Made by a program: the position numbers and the translations under genes. Shown piece after piece: positions 44,312 to 54,219 of a stretch of DNA of 64,000 nt. The notes beneath the pieces were generated by a model, which was not told the DNA's origin, did no database searches, and was given only the letters and a program-made list of their open reading frames with translations. The DNA is from Skeletonema tropicum (Eukaryota; Bacillariophyta; Thalassiosirophyceae; Thalassiosirales; Thalassiosiraceae): contig CM074141.1 in assembly GCA_037178625.1 (NCBI GenBank), positions 372,001-436,000 on the forward strand. The letters are read 5' to 3'. How positions within the stretch are numbered: the first letter of the stretch is position 1; each line of letters starts with the position of its first letter.

Positions 44312-46310
44312 GGGGGGTGCGCAGCCTATGATTTTTTTTAATCACGAGTTGAGCGCGCCAAGTATTTTTTGTCAAACTTTTTGACCATGGCCAAATTTGG
44401 CCATCGCCAGTTTGGCGTAAGAATTATTACCCTTTGTCAGCTTAATCTCTGTTATTACTTGCTTTCACTCTATGAAACTCGACAGGCACATAGACCATAC
44501 CCCCGTCTATGTGCCTGTCGAGTTTCATGATCTTAAGTGATATCCCGGTTGAGATTAAGATGACAAACCAAGCCATTTTCCTGACAGATAACTCGATTTC
44601 AACGCATACATCGTCGCCCCGACGCTATTAATAGACAACTGACATGGTTCATACCAAGAATATTCACATCCGTCGATAGTATAGACCTAGGAGGATGCTC
44701 TGATGCCTCGCTGGTCACTTCAATTGACAGCAACGTCCTCGTTGGCGCCATACCAGCCATGTCATGATGAGCCGAACCGGCTCAAAATCTAGGTGGAGAA
44801 TCACAGTATTGGAATGAACAATGAATATAGATCAATCAGCCTTACTATATGCACTCTATATGGGTAATTGGCGTCGGATGATAGCTTGGTTTGGTGGATC
44901 TAATGAAGTGGGGTCGTGATAATCAATTATATCATGCAAAATTGTGAGACATCAGCTCAGCTCAGAAAGCTCTTCATGGCATAATATGGATGCTAAGTGG
45001 CATACCATAACCCAAACAACAGCACCAATCGATGATATTGATCATGTTGGATGTTCCAGCCGATCAGTGTCCGATACAATCGACGATAACCGCTCAATCA
45101 TCTCGCTCTACTGTTAGGGCGACATATAATTATACAACAAAATCACTGCGCCTATTTTCGTTTTATGAAAGTGGAGGTCATTCACAGCATTTAAATATAA
45201 ACAACACCTTCCAATATAGTTTGACTAGAGCAGGTCATCTTTATATGCTATATGTAACAGAACATGATATGATATGTGTAATCTAAGCCTACCACAGAAC
45301 ATGATTCTCGACTCAACTCATGGAACCGTACGATGCCAATGTAGGATAATACGATGGCTACAAACCCCATTCAACCATACAACACCCTTCTATTGGTTAC
45401 TATCATAGATGTTGCGCAGCAGTTGGGGTTAAATGAGTCGTAAAGTGGACGCTATATGCCCAAAACGCTAAAAATCACCTATTTTGATGGCTCAAATTTC
45501 ACCACACATGAGTATATATTAGAAAGAATCAGCAGTCCACAGCAATACCACGGTGCGCAAACGTTGCTACAATATATTTGAAACAATATTGTGGTGTTTT
45601 GGGGTTTGAAAATGCTGAGTTATTTTAGATATTGCAGAATATTATGCCAAAATTAAGTTGTCGATGGTCGAGACGATCGGCACCGGTGACACAATATAAC
45701 TCGGCCGCCTTTGTCGCAACCCACCGAAAGAGTGGCCCGAATTCATCTCAATGGTTATTTAAAGGAATATATCCACTGTTTCGGTGCTTAACTGTTTGAT
45801 ACAGGTGGTGATATCGATTGTTCACTATCTGGGCGGAAGTCGAGCGGCTCAAAATGTCTTATTTTTGATATGTGATAGGAAGAAAAACTTGTTGGAGCTG
45901 CTGATAAAAGCACAAAATGGCCAGCCATACCATATAGGATGATATGATGGTCTCTATTGTTGATGGAATTATGTATACTGCTGTGTAGGAGGTCGATACT
46001 GTCAAGTCCGCCATGGTGGGCATGTTGACCTAAAAGAGTAGATGGTGTTTGGCGATATATACTGATTCCTATCGTTTCGCTAACAAGTTTGCGCCATATT
46101 TGACCATATTTGACTCGACTCACCTCCAAATCCATTCCCACGATGGCCAAAAATGCCCCTATACGGAGGCTGATATCCACACAAGACAAAGATATCACCA
46201 CCAAACTTTGGGGATTTCTATTGGGGGTATAGACGAAGGTATTTGATCAATATTTGATGGAATATAATAGGTTTGAAATTTGAATATCAGGGGTGTGCAC
46301 CCCCCTAGAA
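44312..46310. mobile_element. 2.0-kb insertion with 9-bp flanking direct repeat (Mutator-like, non-autonomous candidate)
   Basis: ATTCTGTTA occurs immediately left (44303-44311) and right (46311-46319). The ends are inverted: GGGGGGTGCGC at the left, and GTGCACCCCCC at 46296-46306 followed by TAGAA at the right. The duplicated partner locus (about 52740-52790) lacks this 2-kb segment, which supports insertion. No transposase frame is recognised inside. It contains a perfect 24-bp hairpin and CAAATTTGG-type words. A 9-bp duplication is typical of Mutator-like elements. Confidence 0.6.
44472..44528. repeat. Perfect 24-bp stem, 9-nt loop hairpin
   Basis: 44472-44495 and 44505-44528 are exact reverse complements (ATGAAACTCGACAGGCACAT... 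on the left arm) around the loop CATACCCCC. A further outer match, CTTAATCTC (44441-44449) with GAGATTAAG (44551-44559), extends the foldback. It could yield a small-RNA precursor or be an internal palindrome of the host element. Confidence 0.85.
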
Positions 46311-46396
46311 ATTCTGTTAATTTATGTTCTGTTAACATCAAACATACCTAAATAGGAGAATTTATTTACAAACAGCTATTAGTCCTGTCTTCCTGT

Positions 46397-47212
46397 CTAC
46401 TCAAAGCCTAACGAATAATTATCATCTTCCCCGGGAAATAACACAGTCGAGCCAATCAACCTTGAACAATCTTGATCATGAAGCAGCTTAGGATTCGACT
46501 TTCGATGCGAAGGACCTCCTTCTAGTTCGTCGTGCTCGAAAATTTCTGAAGCTGCATCATCCGTGAGAGGCCTTTTTCGTGTTTGCGACGATCGAAACAA
46601 TTGTTCAATAACTGTCCTTTGTTGATTAGGTGCGGCTGAGGCTGAGTTGAGATGCTCAACCAAATCAATCGTATTACGTCTCCCGCCCGTTGGGAAGTCA
46701 ACTCTTAGATTTTCACTCCTATCACTTCTATCGAATTTGGTCATGTTACCGATAGTAGGTGCAGAAGTAAAACTAAGAGCAAGGGATCTTAAGCTATTAC
46801 TGATATTACCTTCTGAAATACGGCGAGATCTGGCAGGAAGTGAATGACTGTTACTGTCTGAAACACGGCGAGATCTGGCAGGAAGTGAATGACTGTTACT
46901 GGATGATGATGGTTGGGTCAAAACACTCTTGGAGCTATCGCTAACGTCGTTGAGATCAGCTGAAAGCATGACGTCATCATCTTCTGATATCGACATCGTC
47001 GCGCTGCCTCGGACTTGTGATAATTGTGTTGATCGACGAAGGAGCAAGTTCTGCTCATCTTCACGTGTCCGTGATGAGGCCAGCTCAAAGGACATGCGGA
47101 GCAGTCTTTTTTCAAGCATGGCAATGTGTGAGTTCATGAAGGAAAGTTTTTGCCGGAGAGCGGTGTTGGATGCCTCGAGCTCCGTCTCCAGTGAGGTTAA
47201 GGTTAAGGTCAT
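46397..47212 (-). CDS. Coiled-coil, Ser/Arg-rich protein of unknown function, paralogue 1
   Basis: 271 residues, intact, starting MTLTLTSLETELEASNTALRQ. Residues about 5-60 have heptad character (ETELEASNTALRQKL, IAMLEKRLLRMSFEL) and should form a coiled coil. Then come an acidic SEDDD stretch, two copies of SNSHSLPARSRR[VI]S around 110-140 (possible phosphorylation sites), RSLALSF, a conserved block FDRSDRSENLRVDFPTGGRR, SSQTRKRPLT, and a conserved end STVLFPGEDDNYSLGFE. No known domain is recognised. It shares an E2F-type upstream block with its paralogue and with the fucose synthase gene. It sits on a segmental duplication. Confidence 0.75.
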   Translation of the reverse strand: MTLTLTSLETELEASNTALRQKLSFMNSHIAMLEKRLLRMSFELASSRTREDEQNLLLRRSTQLSQVRGSATMSISEDDDVMLSADLNDVSDSSKSVLTQPSSSSNSHSLPARSRRVSDSNSHSLPARSRRISEGNISNSLRSLALSFTSAPTIGNMTKFDRSDRSENLRVDFPTGGRRNTIDLVEHLNSASAAPNQQRTVIEQLFRSSQTRKRPLTDDAASEIFEHDELEGGPSHRKSNPKLLHDQDCSRLIGSTVLFPGEDDNYSLGFE

Positions 47213-47663
47213 GTTGATGTGTCGCTTGTCATTTCAATTATGCCACAAGTACAAATATTATGATTGCTCACTTGAGTTCGATAGAACAAAAATTAACGGA
47301 AATCTTAAAGTACGTCATGGTAAGTCTGTGTGGAATAATGAGATGTCAACTGCATCACTGGACATAATATGCGCCGAACCCGCACCTCCGCGCCGGGACC
47401 AAAAGGGGAAAAAATGACACTCCGAGTCATTATAATCTGCGAACTCTGGTGTTGGTGTGCGAACCTTAGTGCGAACTAGGTACATGAACGTACGAGATCG
47501 ACATGGATTCGTTCCGAGATGTACAATACCTTCTTTCAATACTCCTATCATTTGCTGGCAGAGTAAAGTACTTATGTAGGAGTAACTCTTTTGTTTCTCT
47601 TTAGCTATGCTCCCGGAGAAATGCGAAAGATGCGACAGTTACATCACATCAATATTCTCTGTC

Positions 47664-47726
47664 ATCGTCATTCTTCGTGACCGGGAATGACTCTGAATGA
47701 CTTCCCTGCACTCGCGCCAAAGAAGT
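47664..47726 (-). promoter_or_regulatory. Shared upstream block with E2F-type site (coiled-coil paralogue 1)
   Basis: GTCATTC, CGTGACCGGGAATGACTCT, a second GAATGACTT, then CGCGCCAAA at 47713-47721, i.e. TTTGGCGCG on the gene's strand, about 500 bp upstream of the ATG at 47212. Confidence 0.55.
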
Positions 47727-47929
47727 AAGTATTGTAGGATGGGGTACTTGGCAGGATGAAATAAAAATATTATGGAGATAAATAGATATGGAAGACTTTC
47801 ACTTTTAAGTATTTATCTACTCACATCCACATCATCTACATTTCAAGAGAGAGGTATTGTCTTCAATATACCAATACCAACTATGTAAGCTTGCTGCCAC
47901 CTTCCAGCTTGGTGTGCTGCGTGTTTTAC

Positions 47930-49046
47930 GCAATGCTGCCGTCGTTGAATGTTAGTGGAGTCCCTCATTGGTCGATATGTCATAATATTATCATCGACAG
48001 ATGCCATCATGGTAACCATTGGTATTCATAATGTCATCATGATAATATATCTTGTCGCGATTCCCATCAAATACATCGTTATGCCAACTTCAGATAAGTA
48101 TAAGTGGTCAGTCAATCTACTCAGTTTAGACTCATTGTACGTCGATATCGTGTCATAACACTTTGTCTTTCTCTTCTACTTTTTACTTATTCTCATCGAC
48201 AGCATGAAGATAGAATCAGAATTGTTTGGCTGCTTGCAGCATATCTGTGGGTTGTATGTTGTTGTGAGTGTCTACATCGTAGCCGAAGACAGTTTGTGCT
48301 TGTGCGCATTATCGATACTGTAAGATGAAATAGAAACATCCATCAGCCGTTAAGCTCAAAAACAGTGGTGCTGTCCTCATTGATTGTGTGTTATCGTATT
48401 GATTTGCGCATGCTTTGTTGTTGTGTGTATTTCGTCGTGTCGTGGGAATGCAGAGGAGTATTGCACCACACACCATACACTAACATCTCATAGCATTATC
48501 GTACATTGAGTGCTATGGTGTGTCTCTACTTTTCAACCTTAGATCGTTATTTGCAAGGCGTCTCTTTACCCATCGTCACACCAACGAAGGTCACTCAGAT
48601 ATGCTACCTTATGGGTTGAGTTCAAGTTGTGTCACCGACGAGAATCCGGAGCAATTGATGATGTTGGGCATCGCACCAGCCGCCTCTGACGATGCTGATG
48701 AGACGGATCAAGAGAAAGGGCAATTATTGATCTACTACGCGTCATCATACCAGAGAGTTCTCTGTCGTATGATTTACGCCTTGTCGATCAATAGCAAGAT
48801 TGTTGGTTGGCATTGTTGATTGTTAGTCATGTGCAGGTGTGTGAGTTGAAGTGGGAGTTTAGGATTGCTCCGCACGTGGTAATTTAGAATTTTTGTTGAG
48901 GTATTTTCTCGTTTCTCATAACCTTGAGGACGTATGATACTCCCTCCTTGACAATCAAGTGCTCCGACCTTAGGGACGTTTAAGTGAAGGAATTAGTATC
49001 AAACGTCCCCAAGGTCTCACCAGCACAAACCAGCAGCCGGTACTTG
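47930..49046. other. Intergenic region, no supported gene
   Basis: A 99-residue plus-strand frame at 48520-48819 (ATG-equivalent start, DDADETDQEKGQLLIYYASS) is the only one with mild protein character, and I do not recognise it. A small hairpin lies at 48966-49016. Confidence 0.4.
48966..49016. repeat. Hairpin, 16-bp arms (15/16)
   Basis: GACCTTAGGGACGTTT (48966-48981) pairs with AAACGTCCCCAAGGTC (49001-49016) with one mismatch around a 19-nt loop. Confidence 0.7.
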
Positions 49047-49216
49047 TTGTATCATCTCTGAAGTCATACAATAAGTACATATTTACACTGGAGACAGCGG
49101 GAAGACAGTGTTAGCTTCTCTAGAGTCATAACTTCACTAGATGATCAGTTATTAGTAGTCTTTCTTTGCAGCATTAGTCTGAGGCTCACGACACATCTAA
49201 GTGAATTCTTTCTTAA

Positions 49217-49420
49217 CCAAGCAGCTATTCCAAACGAAATCTGCCTCACGCCACCGATCACAAAATGACGGCCGCAACAACTATGAGAACGGGCGAAGTC
49301 TCCAACAGCTTCCCTACACCAAGCAGCTATTCCAAACGAAAGCTGCCTCACGCCGCCGATCACAAAATGACGGCCGCGACAACTATGAGAACAGGCGAAG
49401 TCTCCAACAGCTTCCCTACG
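49217..49420. repeat. Two tandem copies of a 102-bp unit at the copia 5' end
   Basis: CCAAGCAGCTATTCC begins each copy, at 49217 and 49319. The 34-codon period repeats the peptide MTAATTMRTGEVSNSFPT inside the frame. Confidence 0.8.
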
Positions 49421-50323
49421 AACAGCAGACCCGAACATCAACAAAAACAAACACCGCTCAACCATAACGGTCTCATATGTAGCCGCAAGAGCAGTAAAAT
49501 TGAGAGTACTCTGCAGAATTTTTCAGCAGCGAATGCTGCGCAAACAGAAGCGTATGCAGCCCTATCGGAGCAAAACACTGCGCTAAGACAAGCTATTAGT
49601 CATCACGCTATTAGTCAACAACAGCAACAGAATCAAATGATGATGATGATGATGGCGCAACAGATGGGCGATGGACGACGCAACCAGGACGGGAGTAATA
49701 TGGCCGGTGGATACATGATGCCGATACAACCTATGCCTATGCAGTGTCTTCCAATGCAAATGCATCAGATGCAACAGATGCACCAGAGCGGAAGCGCTCC
49801 AGCCAGTCCAGATATGAGGTATGGCAACAACACCTATTGTTGGACACATGGGTGTGATGTTCAGCTTAACCATACCAGTATGACTTGTACTAACCCTACC
49901 CTTGGAGAAAGGGCGTATGCTAATGCTAACAAATTCAACATGATGGGAGAATCCATGATGGGAAGTCACAAAAAAGTAGAACCAAGTGCGGTAGGAAATG
50001 AAAGTGCATCAAATCAAAGACGTTGCCAGCATCAGCAACAACGACAGCAGCAGCAGCAGCCCAAATGGGGCCAACAGATGCAACAGCAACCAATGTCAAA
50101 CAACATGATGGGAACGGGTATGCAACCCATAGTAATACCGCAACAACAGCAGCAGTGGCAACAGCAACCGATGATGACGCAAATACACCCTGTGAACGGA
50201 CATTGCAAAGGGAACTTTAATGAGGCGGCAAACACTCTGTTGAAGACGATTGATTTTGAGTTGGAAGACATCCGAAACTGGGCGATTTTAGATTCCGGTG
50301 CTACGAGTCATTTCCTCCTCAGC
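49265..50323 (+). pseudogene. Copia-type retroelement fragment, gag/protease portion (5' part)
   Basis: The ATG at 49265 opens a frame of Gln/Met-rich gag-like sequence with AQTEAYAALSEQNTALRQ (possible coiled coil) and a zinc-finger-like YCWTHGCDVQLNHTSMTC. It ends in the copia aspartic-protease motif WAILDSGATSHFLLS. The frame then runs into the inverted repeat of a DNA transposon and stops at 50396-50398. The downstream part of the protease reappears in the same orientation at about 52567. No flanking LTRs, integrase or reverse transcriptase remain. The family is recognised from the protease motif and the Cys/His box typical of algal copia elements. Confidence 0.75.
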
Positions 50324-50604
50324 AAGATCCTGAATCAGTACATACTTATTGACAGATACTGGTATGTACATATGCGTACCGTAGGTAACGTGCGTTGAGT
50401 CATCGCCAAAACTGATGTGCTTTCTTGTGCTTTTTCGTGCTAGCACAAAAAAACATATGCTAGCACAAACTAGCACTGTGCTAGCACAAACTAGCACAGT
50501 GCTAGCACAAAAAAGCACAGTGCTAGCACAAACCAGCACATCGATAAGCACAAACTAGCACATCGATAGCACAAACCAACATGAAGGCCAACACATCGCT
50601 CTAG
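50324..50604 (+). repeat. Left terminal inverted repeat with AGCACAAAC subrepeats
   Basis: The outer ~130 nt is unique terminal sequence, followed by about eight degenerate AGCACAAAC/GTGCTAGCAC words between 50442 and 50580. Confidence 0.75.
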
Positions 50605-51179
50605 CATGACAACCTCCTGTTCTCTAGACGGCAGCATGCTTATGAGTCATCTTGCAGCGCAGACTGCCAACCGGGGGATTAGTGATATTGGATACACCAT
50701 CGCTGCATAAGATGATGATCTCGAGCACAAAAAAAAGCAAATACTTAGGAGTAGTTAGCGCAGCAGCAATCCATGCGAGTGTTGCTGTTCTAGAGAGAGA
50801 CTGCTGCTGTTGGAACGTCTTCAAAACTGCATATCTGCGCTTTTGCAACCGTAGATTATTCATGAAAATTATGGGCACACGACGCTGCGTACAATTTCAG
50901 CTGCCTCAAATCATACACAACTTTCTTCGGCACATACCAAGTTGATAAAGATTATTGGCGCTGCATAATGTTTTAATGTTTTGGAAAGAAATAGATGCGA
51001 GCTGTTGCTTCATGGCCCAAGGGCTGAATAGATCCGTCATGTCAGGAAATAAACTTGTCCTTCGTTTCGTGAGACGAGATCGAAAAGATAAGGATAAGCC
51101 GAATCAACACACTGCTTGTTAGTCACTGCGCATCTCGAGGTAAACGAAAGACTAGATAAGCTTAAGAAATTCTAAATTA
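50605..51179. other. Transposon interior without recognised gene
   Basis: Short frames on both strands (for example 50652-50945 plus) show no transposase motif. The missing transposase N-terminal half is not legible here. Confidence 0.4.
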
Positions 51180-52244
51180 CTAATGAGAAACATCCGACCT
51201 ATCAACATCAAAGAGAGGGTAATCTTCCAAGTCGTAGGCAATTAAGGTGAGCACTGCCTCAGTGCACGCTTTATGCAATGAAATTTTGGCATTAGTACCA
51301 CCCTTACTGTGACGGAAGACTCCCCCGAGAACTTGGAAGGCTTTCATTCTAATAAACAATGATTCTTGTCTAGACTTCACTCTTGCAATCCATTTCTTGA
51401 ACTGTTTAGAATGAATACAGCGAGTCGTCACTATTTTATCAGCGAGATCTCGAGAGCTGTAGCCACTGTCACCAATGGCCTTGCGCCCCTTCTTGAGCAT
51501 AGGGTGGAAGTACAGGGCTCTTCTATTCAACTTGTTCGTCCAGCTACTTATTGCTTTCAAGCTGCCCGAGGTTCTTCGTTTGACTTCAGCGTAGAGATGC
51601 CGCTTGAAGATTTCTACATCCTTCTTCTTCACAAATCCATTTCCCACGCACTCATCGAAACGGTCGTCTTGACGAACATCATCTTCTAACCCGATGGCCA
51701 TAGCACGTAACAGAGGAATGTGTTCATGTGTTCTCTCTCTGAGAACGGAGCCATGGCGCTTTTCGTGTAAATAGAATTGCTTTGCACTGCCAACATCTGC
51801 CTCGTTGGTGCTCTCATCGCCGCTACTTTCTTCGTTGCACTTTTGATGCCCAACCCCATCTCCATCCAAAGAAGCATTAGTAGACTCGTCACTGCTGCTT
51901 GAGGAGTAGTCATTCTCTCTGTAGTGATTCATCGAGGCAGGGTGGTGGTCCAGAACAGATCCGACATCAATATCATTTTCAGAGTAACTGTCACTACTCT
52001 CCTCTCCAGAACAGGAATTAACACTGTCCTCCTCTTCTGAAGATAAAGATTCCTCTTCACTACAGGCGGAAGAACACTCTTCCTCTCCAGAGGAAGAACT
52101 ACCGGCGGAATAGTCATCGCTCAAATCCAAATCCAGATTGCAAGAGACATCACCATCCTCAACGCATACTGATGTACAGGAAGACGGTACTGATGATTCG
52201 CTGTCATCATCATATCGTCTTCTGCTAGACAGTCGGCGTGGCAT
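51180..52244 (-). CDS. Transposon-encoded protein: acidic Ser/Glu N-terminus plus DDE-transposase-like C-terminus
   Basis: 354 residues, intact. Residues 1-150 are Ser/Glu/Asp-rich (SSGEEECSSACSEEESLSS). The C-terminal third reads IGDSGYSS, then ARVKSRQESLFIRMKAFQVL, GGVFRHSK and ending YPLFDV. This pattern resembles the end of DDE superfamily (DDE_Tnp_4/Harbinger-like) transposases of algae, where GD.GY carries an acidic catalytic residue and the R.ESF..R.K helix carries the Glu. The first catalytic Asp region (DGT-like) is not found, so it is either a truncated or degenerate transposase or a derived accessory protein. It starts 26 bp inside the right inverted repeat's inner edge. Confidence in the frame is good; confidence in the function is moderate. 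Confidence 0.6.
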   Translation of the reverse strand: MPRRLSSRRRYDDDSESSVPSSCTSVCVEDGDVSCNLDLDLSDDYSAGSSSSGEEECSSACSEEESLSSEEEDSVNSCSGEESSDSYSENDIDVGSVLDHHPASMNHYRENDYSSSSSDESTNASLDGDGVGHQKCNEESSGDESTNEADVGSAKQFYLHEKRHGSVLRERTHEHIPLLRAMAIGLEDDVRQDDRFDECVGNGFVKKKDVEIFKRHLYAEVKRRTSGSLKAISSWTNKLNRRALYFHPMLKKGRKAIGDSGYSSRDLADKIVTTRCIHSKQFKKWIARVKSRQESLFIRMKAFQVLGGVFRHSKGGTNAKISLHKACTEAVLTLIAYDLEDYPLFDVDRSDVSH

Positions 52245-52269
52245 AATTATGAGAGATAAAATTGCAGAT

Positions 52270-52564
52270 TATGTTGTGTTAGTAGGTTGTGCTGGTTTGT
52301 GTTGATGTGCTGGTTTGTGCTAATCTTCGTGCTTGATTTTGTGCTGGTTTGTGCTATCGATGTGCTGGTTTGTGCTGATGTGCTGGTTTGTGCTAGCACT
52401 ATGCTAGTTTGTGTTTGTGTGTGCTAGTTTGTGCTCTGTCTTGTGCTAGCTGACACAAGAAAGCACATGAACACACTTTTGGCGATGACTCAACGTAGGC
52501 TACCTTTAGTACGTATATGTACATACCAGTATCTACAAATAGTTATGTACTGATTCAGGATCTT
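52270..52564 (-). repeat. Right terminal inverted repeat with AGCACAAAC subrepeats
   Basis: Reverse complement of the left arm. The subrepeats (GTGCTGGTTTGTGCT words in plus sense) occupy 52288-52450. Confidence 0.75.
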
Positions 52565-52566
52565 GC

Positions 52567-52716
52567 AGCACAGCCCCGGCAACAAACATCAGGCCGGCAG
52601 CAGTGCCACTTACAGCAAGGCTTCCAAACGGTGACACCATAGCATCGAAGAGCGAATGCGATTTGATGATTCCAGGTCTCCCCGCAGCAGCGAGCAGAGC
52701 CCATATTTTACAAGAT
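52567..52716 (+). pseudogene. Copia protease fragment (3' part of the interrupted frame)
   Basis: Translates as STAPATNIRPAAVPLTARLP, then NGDTIASKSECDLMIPGLPA and AAASRAHILQ. This is the usual continuation after DSGATSHFL in copia proteases, in frame with the 5' part if the 2.24-kb transposon is removed. Homology to the 44.27-kb flank (GTGCCTTGTGAGTCC) begins at about 52717, so the copia fragment ends here without an LTR. Confidence 0.7.
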
Positions 52717-52841
52717 GTGCCTTGTGAGTCCTTTCTAGGCTCACACTATTGTGTAATTCTAAACATAGACGTACCTACTTAAGAGTATTTATTTACATCA
52801 ACTATGTAGGTACGAACAGCTATTAGTCCCTGCCTTCCTAT

Positions 52842-53681
52842 CTACTCAAAGCCTAACGAATAATTATCATCTTCCCCGGGAAATAACACAGTCGAGCCAA
52901 TCAACCTCGAATAATCTTGATCATGAAGCAGCTTAGGATTCGACTTTCGATGCGAAGGACCTCCTTCTCGTTCGTCTTGCTCGAAAATTTCTGTAGCTGC
53001 ATCTTCCGTAAGAGGCCTTTTTCGTGTTTGCGACGATCGAAACAATTGTTCAATAACTGTCCTTCGTTGATTAGGTGCGGCTGGGGCCAACGAGTTGAAT
53101 GTTACTGTTGGATGCTCAACCAAATCAATCGTATTACGTCTCCCGCCCGTTGGGAAGTCAACTCTTAGATTTTCACTCCTATCACTTCTATCGAATTTGG
53201 TCATGTTACCTATAATACCGCTGCCTGCACCAGTAGAAGCAACACTAAGAGCAAGGGATCTTAAGCTATAACTGATATTATCGGATTCTGTAACACGGCG
53301 AGATCTGGCAGGAAGTGAATGACTGTTACTGTCTGAAACACGGCGAGATCTAGCAGGAAGTGAATGAATGTTACTGGATGATGATGGTTGGGTCAAAACA
53401 CTCTTGATGCTATCGCTAACGTCGTCGAGATCAACTGGAAGCATGGAGTCATCATCTTCTGACATCGTCATTGTCGCGCTGCCTTGGACTTGTGATAATT
53501 GTGTAGATTGACGAAGGAGCAAGTTCTGCTCATCTTCACGTGCCCGTGATGAGGCCAGCTCAACAGACATGCGAAGCAGTCTTTCTTCAAGCATGGCAAT
53601 GTGCGAGTTCTTGAAGGCAAGTTTTTGCCGGAGAGCGGTGTTTGATGCCTTGAGCTCCGTCTCCAGTGAGGTTAAGATCAT
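52842..53681 (-). CDS. Coiled-coil, Ser/Arg-rich protein of unknown function, paralogue 2
   Basis: 279 residues from the ATG at 53681 (MILTSLETELKASNTALRQ), the position equivalent to the paralogue's start; the frame is open further upstream but without an ATG. Same layout as paralogue 1: coiled coil about 3-58, acidic SEDDDSML, two SLPARSRRV[ST] repeats, a slightly longer Ser/Ala region (SVASTGAGSGIIGNMTKF), the FDRSDRSENLRVDFPTGGRR block, an inserted HPTVTFNSLAP, SSQTRKRPLT and STVLFPGEDDNYSLGFE. Conservation is strongest at the C-terminal end and in the coiled coil, suggesting both are functional. No known family was recognised. Confidence 0.75.
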   Translation of the reverse strand: MILTSLETELKASNTALRQKLAFKNSHIAMLEERLLRMSVELASSRAREDEQNLLLRQSTQLSQVQGSATMTMSEDDDSMLPVDLDDVSDSIKSVLTQPSSSSNIHSLPARSRRVSDSNSHSLPARSRRVTESDNISYSLRSLALSVASTGAGSGIIGNMTKFDRSDRSENLRVDFPTGGRRNTIDLVEHPTVTFNSLAPAAPNQRRTVIEQLFRSSQTRKRPLTEDAATEIFEQDEREGGPSHRKSNPKLLHDQDYSRLIGSTVLFPGEDDNYSLGFE

Positions 53682-54142
53682 GTTGATGTCGGTCGTTTCA
53701 ATTTCAATTATGCCACAAGTACAAATATTATGATTGCTCACTACAGTTCGATAACGCGTTTGTGTGGAATAATGAGGTGGCAACTGCAACAGAGCAACAG
53801 ATTAAGCCGAACCCCGCCCTACAACACAATACCGCGGCGGGACCAAAAGGGCAATACAGTGATACTCGGAGTCACTTATGCTGCGAACTCTGGTGTTGGT
53901 GTGCGAACCTTGACATATCATTAGTAGCCCTACATATGTAGTATTGATGTGAACCTCTAGCCTGTGCGAACTACATGAACGTACGAGATCGACATGGATT
54001 CTTTCCAAAACGTACAATACCTTCCTTCAATAGGAGTACATTTGCTGCAGAGTATGTAACTTTTGTTTCTCTTTCTATCGCTCTCCGCCCGGAGAAATGC
54101 GAAAGATGCCACATCAATAGGAGTACATAGCAATTTCTGTCT

Positions 54143-54219
54143 TCGTCATTCTTCGTGACTGGGAATGACTCTGAATGACTTGCCCTGGAATGACTTGCCT
54201 GCACTCGCGCCAAAGAAGA
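54143..54219 (-). promoter_or_regulatory. Shared upstream block with E2F-type site (coiled-coil paralogue 2)
   Basis: GTCATTC, CGTGACTGGGAATGACTCT, three further GAATGACT-type words, then CGCGCCAAA at 54206-54214, i.e. TTTGGCGCG in minus sense, about 525 bp upstream of the ATG at 53681. Confidence 0.55.

Larger units (their letters stand above)
46335..47925. repeat. Segmental duplication, copy 1 (partner about 52780-54350)
   Basis: Gene, upstream region and E2F-type block are collinear with the partner, from the shared AACAGCTATTAGTCC near 46373 to CACCTTCCAGCTTGGTG near 47896. The coding parts are about 85-90% similar by eye; the upstream parts have several indels. Confidence 0.8.
50324..52564. 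mobile_element. 2.24-kb DNA transposon with ~280-bp terminal inverted repeats, inserted in the copia fragment
   Basis: The left arm (about 50324-50604) and right arm (about 52270-52564) are inverted copies with small differences. They start AAGATCCTGAATCAGTACAT and include TTGAGTCATCGCCAAAA and TGTGCTTTCTTGTG. The inner part of each arm is an array of AGCACAAAC[TC]AGCACA-type words. The dinucleotide GC lies immediately outside both ends (50322-50323 and 52565-52566) and may be the target duplication. The interior has one long minus-strand gene. Removing the element leaves the copia protease frame continuous, which fixes the insertion boundaries. Confidence 0.82.

Noticed and set aside
48520..48819. 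99-residue plus-strand frame as a gene
   Set aside because: Unrecognised, short, and without homologue in the window or supporting signals; kept only as a note in the intergenic entry.
50440..50590. CRISPR-like repeat array
   Set aside because: AGCACAAAC words lack unique spacers of constant length, the same array occurs inverted at 52.3 kb, and the host is eukaryotic.
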